Below are positions 23,907 through 33,412 of a DNA stretch of 64,000 nt, in pieces (the first letter of the stretch is position 1; the number at the start of each line of letters is the position of its first letter). Source of the stretch: Chryseobacterium gleum. GTDB taxonomy: Bacteria > Bacteroidota > Bacteroidia > Flavobacteriales_F > PHOS-HE28. The notes under the pieces were generated by a model, which made no database searches, was not told the DNA's origin, and was given only the letters and a program-made list of their open reading frames with translations. Position numbers and translations under genes: made by a program. The stretch covers positions 1 through 64,000 of the forward strand of contig CAMCAZ010000005.1 of NCBI GenBank assembly GCA_945872795.1, in the 5' to 3' direction.

Positions 23907-25076
23907 ATGCAGGAAACCACCACCCTTGCCGGCCTCAATTTCGAACTCTCCGAGGAGCAGATCGCAGCGCGCGATGCCGCCCGTGATTTCGCCCAGAACG
24001 TGTTGAAGCCCGGCGTGATCGACCGCGACCGCGAACAGCGCTTCCCCGCCGAGGAGATCAAGCAGCTCGGTGAGCTCGGTTTCCTGGGCATGATGGTGGA
24101 CCCCAAGTACGGCGGCGGTGGCATGGACACCATCAGCTACGTGCTGGTGATGGAGGAGCTGAGCAAGGTGGACGCCAGCGCCAGTGTGGTGGTGAGCGTG
24201 AACAACAGCCTGGTGTGCTGGGGTCTGGAGTCCTTCGCCAATGAAGAGCAGAAGCAGAAGTACCTGGTGCCCCTGGCCAAAGGTGAGAAGATCGGCGCCT
24301 TCTGCCTCAGCGAGCCCGAGGCCGGCAGCGATGCCACCAGCCAGCGCACGACCGCCATCGACATGGGCGATCACTACCTGCTCAACGGTACCAAGAACTG
24401 GATCACCAACGGCAACAGTGCCAGCACCTACCTGGTGATGGCCCAGACCGACGCCGCCAAGGGGCACAAGGGCATCAACTGCCTCATCGTGGAGAAGGGA
24501 ATGCCCGGCTTCGTGGTGGGTGCCAAGGAGGACAAGATGGGTATCCGCGGCAGCGACACCCACACCCTGATGTTCCAGGACGTGAAAGTCCCCAAGGCCA
24601 ACCGCATCGGTGAGGACGGTTTCGGATTCACGTTCGCCATGAAGACCTTGAGCGGTGGCCGCATCGGTATCGCCGCGCAGGCATTGGGTATCGCGAGTGG
24701 TGCCTACGAACTGGCCCTCGCCTACAGCAAGGAGCGCAAGGCTTTCGGGAAGACCATCAGCGACCACCAGGCCATCGCCTTCAAGCTGGCCGATATGGCC
24801 ACGGAGATCGAGGCGGCCCGTCTGCTGTGCCTGAAGGCCGCGTGGCTGAAGGACCAGCACCTGAACTACGACCAGGCCAGCGCCATGGCCAAGGTCTTCG
24901 CCAGCGAAGTGGCCATGCGCACCACCACCGAAGCGGTGCAGGTGCACGGCGGTTACGGCTACGTGAAGGAGTACCACGTGGAGCGTCTGATGCGGGACGC
25001 CAAGATCACGCAGATCTACGAGGGCACCAGCGAGGTTCAGCGTATCGTGATCAGCCGGTCCGTCCTGAAGGGATAA
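23907..25076 (+). CDS. Acyl-CoA dehydrogenase
   Basis: A 389-residue FAD enzyme catalysing alpha-beta dehydrogenation of acyl-CoA. Features: N-terminal helical domain (LSEEQIAARDAARDFA), FAD-binding strand (FCLSEPEAGSDATS, NGTKNWITNG), the LSGGRIGIAAQALGIA helix, and the C-terminal catalytic Glu in QIYEGTSEVQR. It looks most like short- or branched-chain enzymes, but chain length preference is not determined. An in-frame TTG at 23892 is an alternative start; ATG is preferred. Confidence 0.93.
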   Translation: MQETTTLAGLNFELSEEQIAARDAARDFAQNVLKPGVIDRDREQRFPAEEIKQLGELGFLGMMVDPKYGGGGMDTISYVLVMEELSKVDASASVVVSVNNSLVCWGLESFANEEQKQKYLVPLAKGEKIGAFCLSEPEAGSDATSQRTTAIDMGDHYLLNGTKNWITNGNSASTYLVMAQTDAAKGHKGINCLIVEKGMPGFVVGAKEDKMGIRGSDTHTLMFQDVKVPKANRIGEDGFGFTFAMKTLSGGRIGIAAQALGIASGAYELALAYSKERKAFGKTISDHQAIAFKLADMATEIEAARLLCLKAAWLKDQHLNYDQASAMAKVFASEVAMRTTTEAVQVHGGYGYVKEYHVERLMRDAKITQIYEGTSEVQRIVISRSVLKG

Positions 25077-25114
25077 TTGCTCAGGCTCGCACTGACGCTC
25101 CTCGGAGGCATACC

Positions 25115-25133
25115 GTCGACCCAAGGGGTCGAC
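25115..25133. terminator. Hairpin between convergent acyl-CoA dehydrogenase and murF genes
   Basis: GTCGACCC-AAG-GGGTCGAC is a perfect 8-bp stem with a 3-base loop, in the 57-bp gap between two stop codons. There is no T run. It probably acts as a bidirectional end, or is a dispersed palindromic repeat. Confidence 0.45.
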
Positions 25134-26426
25134 CTACAGCGCTTCCAATAGGGTTTCCAACCTGATCCCCCGCGAACCCTTCACCAGCACCAAGTGCCCG
25201 GTGAGGGGTTCGTTCTTCAGGATACCGAGCAGCGCTGCGGTGTTGGGATAGCACCGTTCCAAAGTGCTGCGCTGGAATTCAGGCCCCACGAAGCGGGCAT
25301 CGATGTTCAATTCCCTGACCAAGGCAACGATGGCATCATGCTCGGTCCGGCTGTCCGCACCCAGTTCCAACATGTCGCCTAGGATCGCCAGTTTGGGCCG
25401 GTCCGTGGTCATGGCCGCGAAGTTGCGCAGCGCGGCGGCCATGCTGGTGGGGTTGGCGTTGTAGGCATCCAGCACCAGCTGGTTGCGGCCGGTATCGGAG
25501 AACTGTGAGCGGTTGTTGCTGGGCGTGTAGTCCCCGATGGCTCTGGCGATCACGTCGTCGGGAACGCCGAAGTGCCTGCCGATGGCCACGGCCGCCAACG
25601 CGTTCGGTGCATTGTAATCGCCGATGAGCTTGGTGGAGACGTGAAAATGGCCCACGCGACCGCGGTCATCGAAGACCAGCTCCATGTGGGGCGTATCACC
25701 GGTGACGGCATTCCCGCGCGTATCAGCAGTTTTGTCGTTCCCGTAGGTCACGCGTTCGAGGCCGGCGCTCTTTTCCATCAACAGGGCATCGTCCGCGTTC
25801 ACGAAGACAAGGCCCTCATGGTCGCCCAGGAAGCTGTACATCTCCGTCTTTGCCCTGATCACGCCTTCATAGCTGCCAAAACCTTCGAGGTGTGCGCGCC
25901 CCACGTTCGTGATGAGCCCGTGGGTGGGCTCGGCGATGGCCACCAGTTCGGCTATGTCACCGACCTTGTTCGCGCCCATCTCGATGATGGCGATGCGGTG
26001 CTCCGAGGTCAGCCGTAGCACTGTCAGCGGCACCCCGATGTGGTTGTTGAGGTTGCCGGTGGTGGCCAGTGTGGGGCGGTCGGCGCTGAGCACGGCATGC
26101 ACCAGTTCCTTCGTCGTCGTCTTGCCGTTCGTGCCGGTGATCCCGATCACGGGGATGGAGAATGTGCGACGGTGATACCGGGCAAGCTCCTGCATCGCGG
26201 TGAGCACATCGGGGACCAGCAGGAAGCGCTCGTCCAGCGCCACGGCCGGGTCGTCCACCACGGCATAGCGGCTGCCTTGTGCCAGGGCCTCGGCGGCGAA
26301 GGCATTGGCGTTGAAGTGGGGGCCTTTCAGGGCGAAGAAGAGACTCTGTGGAGCGATTGAACGAGTGTCCGTGCAGGCCCCGGAGCATTCCAGGAAACGC
26401 TGATGCAGTGCTGCGATGGTGATCAT
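25134..26426 (-). CDS. murF: UDP-N-acetylmuramoyl-tripeptide--D-alanyl-D-alanine ligase
   Basis: A 430-residue ATP-dependent Mur ligase completing the UDP-MurNAc-pentapeptide. It shows SIAPQSLFFALKG near the N-terminus, the P-loop ITGTNGKTTTKE, IIEMGANKVGDI, NVGRAHLEGFGS and LDAYNANPTSM. The murF-gldJ neighbourhood is common in Flavobacteriia, and the two are split here by a strong hairpin. Confidence 0.95.
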   Translation of the reverse strand: MITIAALHQRFLECSGACTDTRSIAPQSLFFALKGPHFNANAFAAEALAQGSRYAVVDDPAVALDERFLLVPDVLTAMQELARYHRRTFSIPVIGITGTNGKTTTKELVHAVLSADRPTLATTGNLNNHIGVPLTVLRLTSEHRIAIIEMGANKVGDIAELVAIAEPTHGLITNVGRAHLEGFGSYEGVIRAKTEMYSFLGDHEGLVFVNADDALLMEKSAGLERVTYGNDKTADTRGNAVTGDTPHMELVFDDRGRVGHFHVSTKLIGDYNAPNALAAVAIGRHFGVPDDVIARAIGDYTPSNNRSQFSDTGRNQLVLDAYNANPTSMAAALRNFAAMTTDRPKLAILGDMLELGADSRTEHDAIVALVRELNIDARFVGPEFQRSTLERCYPNTAALLGILKNEPLTGHLVLVKGSRGIRLETLLEAL

Positions 26427-26433
26427 AACGAAA

Positions 26434-26458
26434 GAGCCCCCGGACAGGCCGGGGGCTC
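26434..26458 (-). terminator. Terminator after gldJ
   Basis: A 10-bp perfect stem GAGCCCCCGG/CCGGGGGCTC with a 5-base loop, followed on the minus strand by TTTCGTT. It lies between the gldJ stop and the murF start, so murF transcription probably restarts or reads through. Confidence 0.75.
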
Positions 26459-26482
26459 GAAGATAGAAGGGGGATCGAACGA

Positions 26483-28237
26483 CTACTTGTCGAGCTTCTC
26501 GCGGCGCTTGTCATCGCCCAGGCCCTTGGGACTTCCCACACGGGTCATGGCACAACGGAAGCCGATGGTGGCCGTGCTCTGGCGCTCATCCAGGTGACGG
26601 CGCGTTCCGGGGTTCGCCCAGTAGATGCGGTCGGCCCAAGAGGCACCCTTGTACACGCGACTGCGGTCGTTCACCAGGGTGGTCTTGCCCCAATCGTACA
26701 TCGGGTTGCCCTCGAAGTCGGGTTGTTCGAAGTAGATGCTGCTCTCCACATCACCATCGGTGAAGCTGATGTTGTCCGACTGACGGTAGTTGCGACGGTC
26801 GATGTTCTCCTCCACGGTCACGTTGCGGACGCGCACGTCACCGGGCTGGTCGGCCTGGTAGTCGCTGATGCCGGCCAACAGCTTGGGGCAGATCTCCAGG
26901 TCCTTGCCCTTGATGTTGTCCACCATGTCCTGCACCCGCTGCATCGCTGCGTCCTGCTTGCGGGTGTTGTTGAACTCGATGGCCTGATCGATGGTCGTCA
27001 ACAGCTCGTCAATGAGCCCCGCCTCCTCATCGGTTGCACGGCCCTGCATGGCGGTCTGGAACTGGGTGAGGTAGTACTTGATCCCGTCCACATCGTAGAT
27101 CACCAGGTCATGCTTGTCCTCCACCACACCATCGCTGTTCAGCACTTTGGTCTTGAACACGTTGCCGCGGAAGGGGCGGAAGTCGTCCTTGTCCTCGGGG
27201 CTCAGGGGACGATAAACGTCCATCACCCACTCGCTGACGTTGCCGGCCATATTGTACAGACCGTAGTCATTGGGCCAGAAGCTGAACACGGGGGCGGTCA
27301 CGTCGGCATTGTCGTTCAGCGTGCCGGCAACACCCATGTAGTCACCACGACCGCGCATGAAGTTGCCGCGGAAATCACCGTAGAACGCACCGCCTTTCTT
27401 GCGGCTGTCGTAACGCACCCAGTGACCGTTCCAAGGATAGATGCGACGCTCCACCACGCGCTCGTCCACGGTATTGCCTACGAGGCCATAGGCGGCGTAT
27501 TCCCACTCGGCCTCCGTCGGCAGACGGTAGCGGGGCAGCAGCACACCGTCCTCCATCTTGATATTCCGCGTGTCCTTGTTCGGGTTGAAGTCGGTCACGC
27601 CATCCACCTTCTTGCCGCTCTCATACTGGCCGGCGAGATAGGCGTCGGTGGTGAAGTGGTCCTCGTTGATCTGGTTCGGGTAGTGCTCGAACAGGCCTTC
27701 CCGGATCAGGATCACCTCGTTCACCCGGTCCGTACGCCATGCGCAATAGTCATTGGCCTGCAGCCAGTTCACACCGACCACGGGGTAATCGCGGTAGGCC
27801 GGGTGACGGAGGTAGTATTCCACAAAGGGCTCGTTGAAGGCCAGTTTGCTGCGCCACACGAGGGTGTCGGGCAGGGCTTTCTTGTAGATCTCAGGATAAT
27901 CCGCCGCGAAGACGCGGTCCAGCCAGTAGAGGTATTCCAGCCAATAGAAGTTGGTCACCTCCACCTCATCCATATAGAAAGAGGATACTGTGACCGTGCG
28001 GGGCACATTGTCCCAATCATGGCGCAGGTCATCCGTCACGCGGCCCATGGTGAACTGACCGCCTTCCACCAGGATCAGGCCGGGGCCCGTTTCCTGGTCC
28101 GCGAACGCAGCCTTTTCAAAGCCACCGTTCTTGGAATCGTTGTAGTTCCATCCGGTTGCGCCGCTCTTCTCGAACTGGCAACTGGTGAACAGTGCCGTGC
28201 CAGAAACGAGTATGCCGATATTCCTTACAAGGCTCAT
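26483..28237 (-). CDS. gldJ: Gliding motility / type IX secretion lipoprotein GldJ
   Basis: A 584-residue lipoprotein with a signal ending at the lipobox-like LFTSC (Cys about residue 20). The body is an SUMF1/FGE-sulfatase-like fold: GGQFTMGRVTDD, SSFYMDEVEVTNFYWLEYL, RLPTEAEWEYAA, NMAGNVSEWVMDVYRP, and the C-terminal GASWADRIYWANPGTRRHLDERQSTATIGFRCA region. A long insertion (about 380-480) is as in GldJ and not in the shorter GldK. It follows the porP/sprF-like gene by 19 bp. GldJ is part of the periplasmic ring/motor assembly of type IX secretion. Confidence 0.9.
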   Translation of the reverse strand: MSLVRNIGILVSGTALFTSCQFEKSGATGWNYNDSKNGGFEKAAFADQETGPGLILVEGGQFTMGRVTDDLRHDWDNVPRTVTVSSFYMDEVEVTNFYWLEYLYWLDRVFAADYPEIYKKALPDTLVWRSKLAFNEPFVEYYLRHPAYRDYPVVGVNWLQANDYCAWRTDRVNEVILIREGLFEHYPNQINEDHFTTDAYLAGQYESGKKVDGVTDFNPNKDTRNIKMEDGVLLPRYRLPTEAEWEYAAYGLVGNTVDERVVERRIYPWNGHWVRYDSRKKGGAFYGDFRGNFMRGRGDYMGVAGTLNDNADVTAPVFSFWPNDYGLYNMAGNVSEWVMDVYRPLSPEDKDDFRPFRGNVFKTKVLNSDGVVEDKHDLVIYDVDGIKYYLTQFQTAMQGRATDEEAGLIDELLTTIDQAIEFNNTRKQDAAMQRVQDMVDNIKGKDLEICPKLLAGISDYQADQPGDVRVRNVTVEENIDRRNYRQSDNISFTDGDVESSIYFEQPDFEGNPMYDWGKTTLVNDRSRVYKGASWADRIYWANPGTRRHLDERQSTATIGFRCAMTRVGSPKGLGDDKRREKLDK

Positions 28238-28256
28238 GGTCTTGTGGGTTGCTGGT

Positions 28257-29234
28257 TCAGAAGGTGGGGCAGGCTACGACCCGGAACCTCCTCTTCTTGG
28301 GTTTGCAGTTGAATTGCAGTTGCATGCTGATCTCGTGGGAGCCAGCAGTGGCAGTGGTCAATTTGGACGTGGTCACATCGTAGCTGTAACCGAACTTGAA
28401 CTTGTCCGTCTGGAAGCCGATCAGGGCGATGAAGGCATCCCGCGTGCGATACCATACACCGGCGGTGATCGGTCCGTGGTCAACGTACAGGCCGAGGTTC
28501 AACTGTCGGAACGCGGCCTGCTGCTGGTAAAGTATGTTCGGCGAGATCCGGGTGCGGGCCTCACCGTACTTGCCGTTCATGCCCAGGGGAATGGCGGCAC
28601 CGGCATGAGCGGTCAGTTTCATGGGCAGCTTGCTGGTGCCCACGATGAGCGACTCATTGGGTTCGGTGAGGTGATGGGCGGAGAAGCCGATGAAGTACAC
28701 ATCACTATAACCCAGCACACCGGCGCTGAAGTCGGCGTTGCCCACCTGGCCGCCGCGGGGCACATCCTGAGTGTTGTACACGAAGCCCCGGCGGGGGTCG
28801 ATCTGGTCGCCGAACGTGAGCTTTGTCCAGTCCAAGGACTTTTGGAAGTACGTGGCTTGGAATCCCACCTTGAGGGAGAATTTCCGGGAGATGGCCTGCT
28901 GGTAGGAGTAGATCCCGCTGACCGTGGTGGTGTTCAAGGTCCCTTTGCCTGCCTGGTCGTTGGTCACCAACAACCCCAAGCCACCCATGAGGCCGTCCAC
29001 ATGCTGGTCGTAGCTGGCGCTGGTGGTGACGAAGGTGCCCGTCAGTGCAGGCCACTGGTTGCGGTAGTTCAGGACCACACGCGGACAGCGTGCGGTGCCG
29101 GCGAACGCGGGGTTCAGATACAGCGGGTTCGCATAGAATTGTGTGAACTGCGGATCCTGTGCGTTAGCGCCCAAGGTCGCGAACACAGCCAGTGCCAGGC
29201 CTAGGGCCCCACGCCTAATGGTCCATTCCATCAT
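28257..29234 (-). CDS. PorP/SprF family type IX secretion system membrane protein
   Basis: A 325-residue outer-membrane beta-barrel protein with a signal peptide ending ANAQDPQ (about residue 25) and the hallmark DPQFTQFYANPLYLNPAFAGT. The repeat-like strands and the ending in a Lys/Arg-rich segment plus PTF fit the family. In Flavobacteriia, PorP/SprF proteins anchor specific surface proteins and are often encoded with them. Here the partner position is taken by gldJ, which suggests the core family member. A candidate -7 element, TATACTTG (29269-29276), lies upstream. Confidence 0.9.
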   Translation of the reverse strand: MMEWTIRRGALGLALAVFATLGANAQDPQFTQFYANPLYLNPAFAGTARCPRVVLNYRNQWPALTGTFVTTSASYDQHVDGLMGGLGLLVTNDQAGKGTLNTTTVSGIYSYQQAISRKFSLKVGFQATYFQKSLDWTKLTFGDQIDPRRGFVYNTQDVPRGGQVGNADFSAGVLGYSDVYFIGFSAHHLTEPNESLIVGTSKLPMKLTAHAGAAIPLGMNGKYGEARTRISPNILYQQQAAFRQLNLGLYVDHGPITAGVWYRTRDAFIALIGFQTDKFKFGYSYDVTTSKLTTATAGSHEISMQLQFNCKPKKRRFRVVACPTF

Positions 29235-29372
29235 GCTCTCAGATCGATCAAGGCTTTCGAGCCAGCGCCAAGTATACGCAACCCTTCGCGATACGGTTCA
29301 CCTTCCCCACGGCAATATTCGTGAACCTGGACCGTTGGTCGGGTGTTCCGTGAACGCAAGGGTCGAAGGTAG

Positions 29373-29380
29373 TAGTTTCG
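29373..29380 (+). promoter_or_regulatory. Candidate -7 element of porU
   Basis: TAGTTTCG, a TAnnTTCG variant, 31 bp before the porU ATG. The same octamer precedes the glucosaminidase gene at 53952. Confidence 0.35.
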
Positions 29381-29411
29381 ACCGATCTGTTGATAACCTG
29401 CTCATCGCCGC

Positions 29412-32400
29412 ATGACCGCCACCCGTCCAGCCCTCGCCATCCTGCTGTTGTTCAGTACGCTTCCGTCCATGGCCCAAGAGCGTGCTCAGCGCCTGTTGAA
29501 CTGGGGGGAGAGCGCCAACCCGGCCAAGGTTGCCACGGAGGGACGGAACGTTCAGCCTGTGGAAGGGCTGGTCCGTGCAACGACCTCTCCTTTAGTGCTT
29601 GCGTTCGATGGTGCTTTCTTCGATGAGGACCGTGGAGGACTGCCATACTACAACGAACAGACCGAAATGCCCACCGGCGTCACAGGCATCTCCGCCTATG
29701 TGAGGGATGCGGTTTACGTGCCACTGACCGCCGCGGAACGTGCAGCATGGCCCGCCGTGGAGCAGGCAGGCCCTGAACCTGAGGTGCATGCCCGTGTGAC
29801 CTTCTACCGCAAACGGCCTCAGGGTCTGGTCAGCGTCTATCCCTATCGGCGCGATCCGGTCACCGGGTCGTTGGACAAATTGCTGTCCTTCCGCATCGAA
29901 CTGGTGGAGGGCCGCTCGGAGGCCCGTGGTGGGGGACAACGGTCCTACCCGGAGAACTCCAAACTGGCGTCCGGCGATTGGTTCCGCTTCACCATCGCCA
30001 AGGATGGCGTCTATAAGGTCACCTACGAGACCCTGCGCGACATGGGGGCGGATATCAGTTCGCTGAGCTCCGACCGGATCAACGTCTACGGCAACCATTT
30101 CGGCCTGCTGCCCTTCGTGAACAATGTGGAACGGCCCACGGACCTTCTGCTCAATGCCATTCAGATGGTGGACGGTGGCGATGGCGTGTTCGGCCCGGGT
30201 GACCACCTGCTGTTCTACGGGACCGGAGCGCACCGATGGGAGGTGCAGAACGACCGGTTCGTGCACACCCGCAATGTCTATTCCGACTCCGCATCCTACT
30301 TCATCGGCATCGATGTGGATCCGCCATCGCGCATTGCCGATGCCGAACTGAGCTCGGATGATGCCACCCTCACCGTCACCTCCTTTAGTGATCGGCATTT
30401 CATCAACCGTGAGCTGGTGAACCTCCTGAAGTCGGGCAGGAACTGGTTGGGCGAGACCTTCGATCTGACCACCACCTATAACTACAACTTCGAGACCCCG
30501 TTCCTGAACCCCGGCAGTGATGCGACGCTGGTGGTGAACGTCGCAGGCCGGACCTACGGATTGGGCAATACCAGCAGCTTCACGATCACCTCGAGCGGCA
30601 GCTTGAACACCTCGCTCACGGTGCCCGGTATCTCGCAGAACAATACGTCCCCCGTGGCCAGTGCTGCACAGGGTGTGTACACCTTCAGCCCCACGGGCAA
30701 TAATGTGCCGGTGACACTGTCCTTCATCAAGTTCGACCCGATCACTTCGGTGGGCTGGTTGAACTATCTGGAGCTCAATTGCCGCCGCCAGTTGCGCATG
30801 ACCGGTGACCAGGTGGCGTTCAGGGACCTGGCTTCCGTGGGTGCCGGACAGGTGGCCGAGATGGTCATGGACCAGGCACAACCGGTCTACCGGATCTGGG
30901 AGGTGACCAACCCCACAGCGGCACGCAGCGTGCCCTTCACGACCGATGGCTCCACGAAGCGTTTCCGTGTGCGCACGGATGAACTTCGGGAGTTCATCGC
31001 CTTCCGCGATGCGAATTACCTCACGCCTACGGTGATCGGTCGTGTGCCGAACCAGAATCTGCATGCCTCGGCTACGCCCACCGACCTGGTGATCGTCGTT
31101 CCTCCCATGTTCCAGGCCGCGGCCTCCCGCTTGGCGGAACGGCGCGCCAGCGAAGGCATGACCGTGTTGATGGTCAGCCCCCAGCAGGTGTTCAACGAAT
31201 TCTCCAGTGGTGCCCGTGATGCGACGGCCATCAAACGCTACATGCGTATGCTATACGACCGGGCGGGCATGGATGACGCTTTGATGCCTAGACACCTGTT
31301 GCTCTTTGGCGATGGCTCATACAATAACCTCTCCCTGATACCGACCAATCAGAACTTCATCCCATCCTACCAGACCGCCGACGGCATCTCCCCCTCCAAC
31401 TCCTACACCTCCGATGATTATTTTGGACTGCTGGACGAGACCGATGGCGAGAGCACAGGTGACCTGGTGGATATCGGTGTAGGGCGACTTCCCGTATCCT
31501 CCTCCCAGCAGGCACAGGAGGTGGTGACCAAGATCCTGGCCTACGATCGATTGCAGTTGTTGAGCTCCTCGGACGACAACTGTTCGGCGATCGGTGGCGG
31601 CGGTATCGCTGATTGGCGGAACCATGTACTGTTCGCCTCCGACGATCAGGAGGGTGATTCCTTCGAGGGCGTCATTCATATGGAACAAAGCAACCAGTTG
31701 GCCATGCGTGTGGAGACAGAGCATCCGCATCTCAACGTGGACAAGATCTACATGGATGCCTACCAGCAGGTGACCACGCCGGGTGGTGAGCGCTACCTGC
31801 AGGCCAATGAGGAACTGAGGGACAAGGTGCAGAAGGGGTCCCTCGTGGTGAACTATGTAGGACATGGTGGTGAGGTGGGGTGGGCCCACGAGCGCTTCCT
31901 GGACAACGGGACCATCACCAACTGGTCCAACCTGGACCGTCTGCCGCTCTTCATGACCGCCACCTGCGAGTTCTCCCGCTGGGATGATCCCGGACGGACA
32001 TCGGCCGGTGAACTCGTGCTGCTGAACCCTTCCGGAGGTGGTATTGGTCTGATGACCACCACGCGCCTGGCCTATTCCAACCAGAACTTCGATCTGGCCC
32101 GTCGCTTTTACGATCATGTGTTCACTGAAGAGGATGCCCTGGGCCGTCCCTGGCAGCTGGGGGATATCTACCGCGAGACCAAGCGCTCCATCACGGCGGC
32201 ACAACCCAGTCAACGCAACCACCGCAACTTCTCGTTGCTGGGCGATCCCAGCATGCGACTTGCCCTTCCCCGCGAACGGATCGTCATCACGTCGATCACC
32301 GATACTCTGGGCGTACCCATGGATACCCTGAAGGCCCTCTCCACTGCGCGCATCTCGGGCTTCGTGGATGATGGCACTGGACAGCCCATGGCCGACTTCA

Positions 32401-33347
32401 ATGGTCGGGTACTTCCGCTGGTCTACGACAAGGAATCGGACCAAAGCACGCTCGCCAACGATGGTGGTGGCCCCTTCAACTTCAAGATCCGGAAGAACAT
32501 CATCTACCGCGGCAAGGCGACCGTTACCAACGGCCAGTTCGATTTCACCTTCGTGGTGCCCAAGGACATCAACTACCAGGTGGGGCCGGGCAGGGTCAGC
32601 TGTTATGCAGAAAGTTGGTCAACGAACGCCAGCGGCTACACTAACTCGCCCTTGATCGGGTCCACGGCCACGGATATCGTGGAGGATAGCCAAGGTCCCC
32701 AGATCGAACTGTTCATGAACGATGAACGTTTCGTGCGGGGCGGTATGACCAACGAAACACCGCTGTTGTACGCGAAGCTGTTCGACGAGAACGGGGTCAA
32801 CACGGTGGGCAGCAGCATCGGTCACGACCTGCTTGCCGTACTGGATGAGAACACCGAACAGGCCGTGGTGCTGAACGACCTTTATGAAGCGGACCTGGAT
32901 ACGTACAAGAGCGGAGCCGTGCGCTATCGGTTCGACAACCTCGCCGAGGGCCCGCACTCCCTACGCCTGAAGGCCTGGGATGCCCATAACAACTCCTCGG
33001 ACGCGACCACGGACTTCGTGGTGGCCTCCTCGGCCGAGCTGGCCTTGGACCACGTGCTGAACTATCCCAACCCGTTCACCACCCGCACATCCTTTTTCTT
33101 TGAGCACAACCGGCCCTGTACCACCCTGAATGTGCAGGTGCAGGTGTTCACGGTCAGCGGACGCTTGATCAAGACCCTGAGCCGGCAGCTGGCCTGCGAG
33201 GGTTTCCGCAGCGAACCGCTCGAGTGGGACGGCCGTGATGATGTGGGGGACACCATCGGACGCGGGGTCTATGTGTACCGCCTGAGCGTGGTGACCCCGG
33301 AGGGTGAGCGTGCCGAGAAGTTCGAGAAACTGGTGGTCCTGCGTTAA
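29412..33347 (+). CDS. porU: Type IX secretion system sortase PorU
   Basis: A 1311-residue gingipain-like (C25) peptidase that removes C-terminal sorting signals from type IX cargo at the cell surface. A signal peptide ends at about residue 20 (SMAQERA). The N-terminal about 500 residues are beta-rich. The C25 domain contains VGRLPVSSSQQAQEVV, the catalytic His in NYVGHGGEVGWAHE (H818) and the catalytic Cys in PLFMTATCEFSRWDDP (C852). The C-terminus holds Ig-like domains and a segment LNYPNPFTTRTSFFFEH resembling sorting-type domains. The next gene is porV, the membrane partner of PorU. Confidence 0.95.
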   Translation: MTATRPALAILLLFSTLPSMAQERAQRLLNWGESANPAKVATEGRNVQPVEGLVRATTSPLVLAFDGAFFDEDRGGLPYYNEQTEMPTGVTGISAYVRDAVYVPLTAAERAAWPAVEQAGPEPEVHARVTFYRKRPQGLVSVYPYRRDPVTGSLDKLLSFRIELVEGRSEARGGGQRSYPENSKLASGDWFRFTIAKDGVYKVTYETLRDMGADISSLSSDRINVYGNHFGLLPFVNNVERPTDLLLNAIQMVDGGDGVFGPGDHLLFYGTGAHRWEVQNDRFVHTRNVYSDSASYFIGIDVDPPSRIADAELSSDDATLTVTSFSDRHFINRELVNLLKSGRNWLGETFDLTTTYNYNFETPFLNPGSDATLVVNVAGRTYGLGNTSSFTITSSGSLNTSLTVPGISQNNTSPVASAAQGVYTFSPTGNNVPVTLSFIKFDPITSVGWLNYLELNCRRQLRMTGDQVAFRDLASVGAGQVAEMVMDQAQPVYRIWEVTNPTAARSVPFTTDGSTKRFRVRTDELREFIAFRDANYLTPTVIGRVPNQNLHASATPTDLVIVVPPMFQAAASRLAERRASEGMTVLMVSPQQVFNEFSSGARDATAIKRYMRMLYDRAGMDDALMPRHLLLFGDGSYNNLSLIPTNQNFIPSYQTADGISPSNSYTSDDYFGLLDETDGESTGDLVDIGVGRLPVSSSQQAQEVVTKILAYDRLQLLSSSDDNCSAIGGGGIADWRNHVLFASDDQEGDSFEGVIHMEQSNQLAMRVETEHPHLNVDKIYMDAYQQVTTPGGERYLQANEELRDKVQKGSLVVNYVGHGGEVGWAHERFLDNGTITNWSNLDRLPLFMTATCEFSRWDDPGRTSAGELVLLNPSGGGIGLMTTTRLAYSNQNFDLARRFYDHVFTEEDALGRPWQLGDIYRETKRSITAAQPSQRNHRNFSLLGDPSMRLALPRERIVITSITDTLGVPMDTLKALSTARISGFVDDGTGQPMADFNGRVLPLVYDKESDQSTLANDGGGPFNFKIRKNIIYRGKATVTNGQFDFTFVVPKDINYQVGPGRVSCYAESWSTNASGYTNSPLIGSTATDIVEDSQGPQIELFMNDERFVRGGMTNETPLLYAKLFDENGVNTVGSSIGHDLLAVLDENTEQAVVLNDLYEADLDTYKSGAVRYRFDNLAEGPHSLRLKAWDAHNNSSDATTDFVVASSAELALDHVLNYPNPFTTRTSFFFEHNRPCTTLNVQVQVFTVSGRLIKTLSRQLACEGFRSEPLEWDGRDDVGDTIGRGVYVYRLSVVTPEGERAEKFEKLVVLR

Positions 33348-33378
33348 GCCCTGCACAATAAGCACCCCTGTTCCGGCG

Positions 33379-33386
33379 TATATTTG
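33379..33386 (+). promoter_or_regulatory. -7 element of porV
   Basis: TATATTTG, a perfect match, 26 bp before the porV ATG in the 65-bp gap after porU. It suggests that porV-ispF can be transcribed separately from porU. Confidence 0.5.
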
Positions 33387-33412
33387 ACGTCCTGTTCCCG
33401 ACCCCTGCCCTG

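Noticed and set aside
26594..28312. 572-codon open frame on the plus strand opposite gldJ
   Set aside because: Shadow of gldJ. No family, biased composition, and it runs past the gldJ start.
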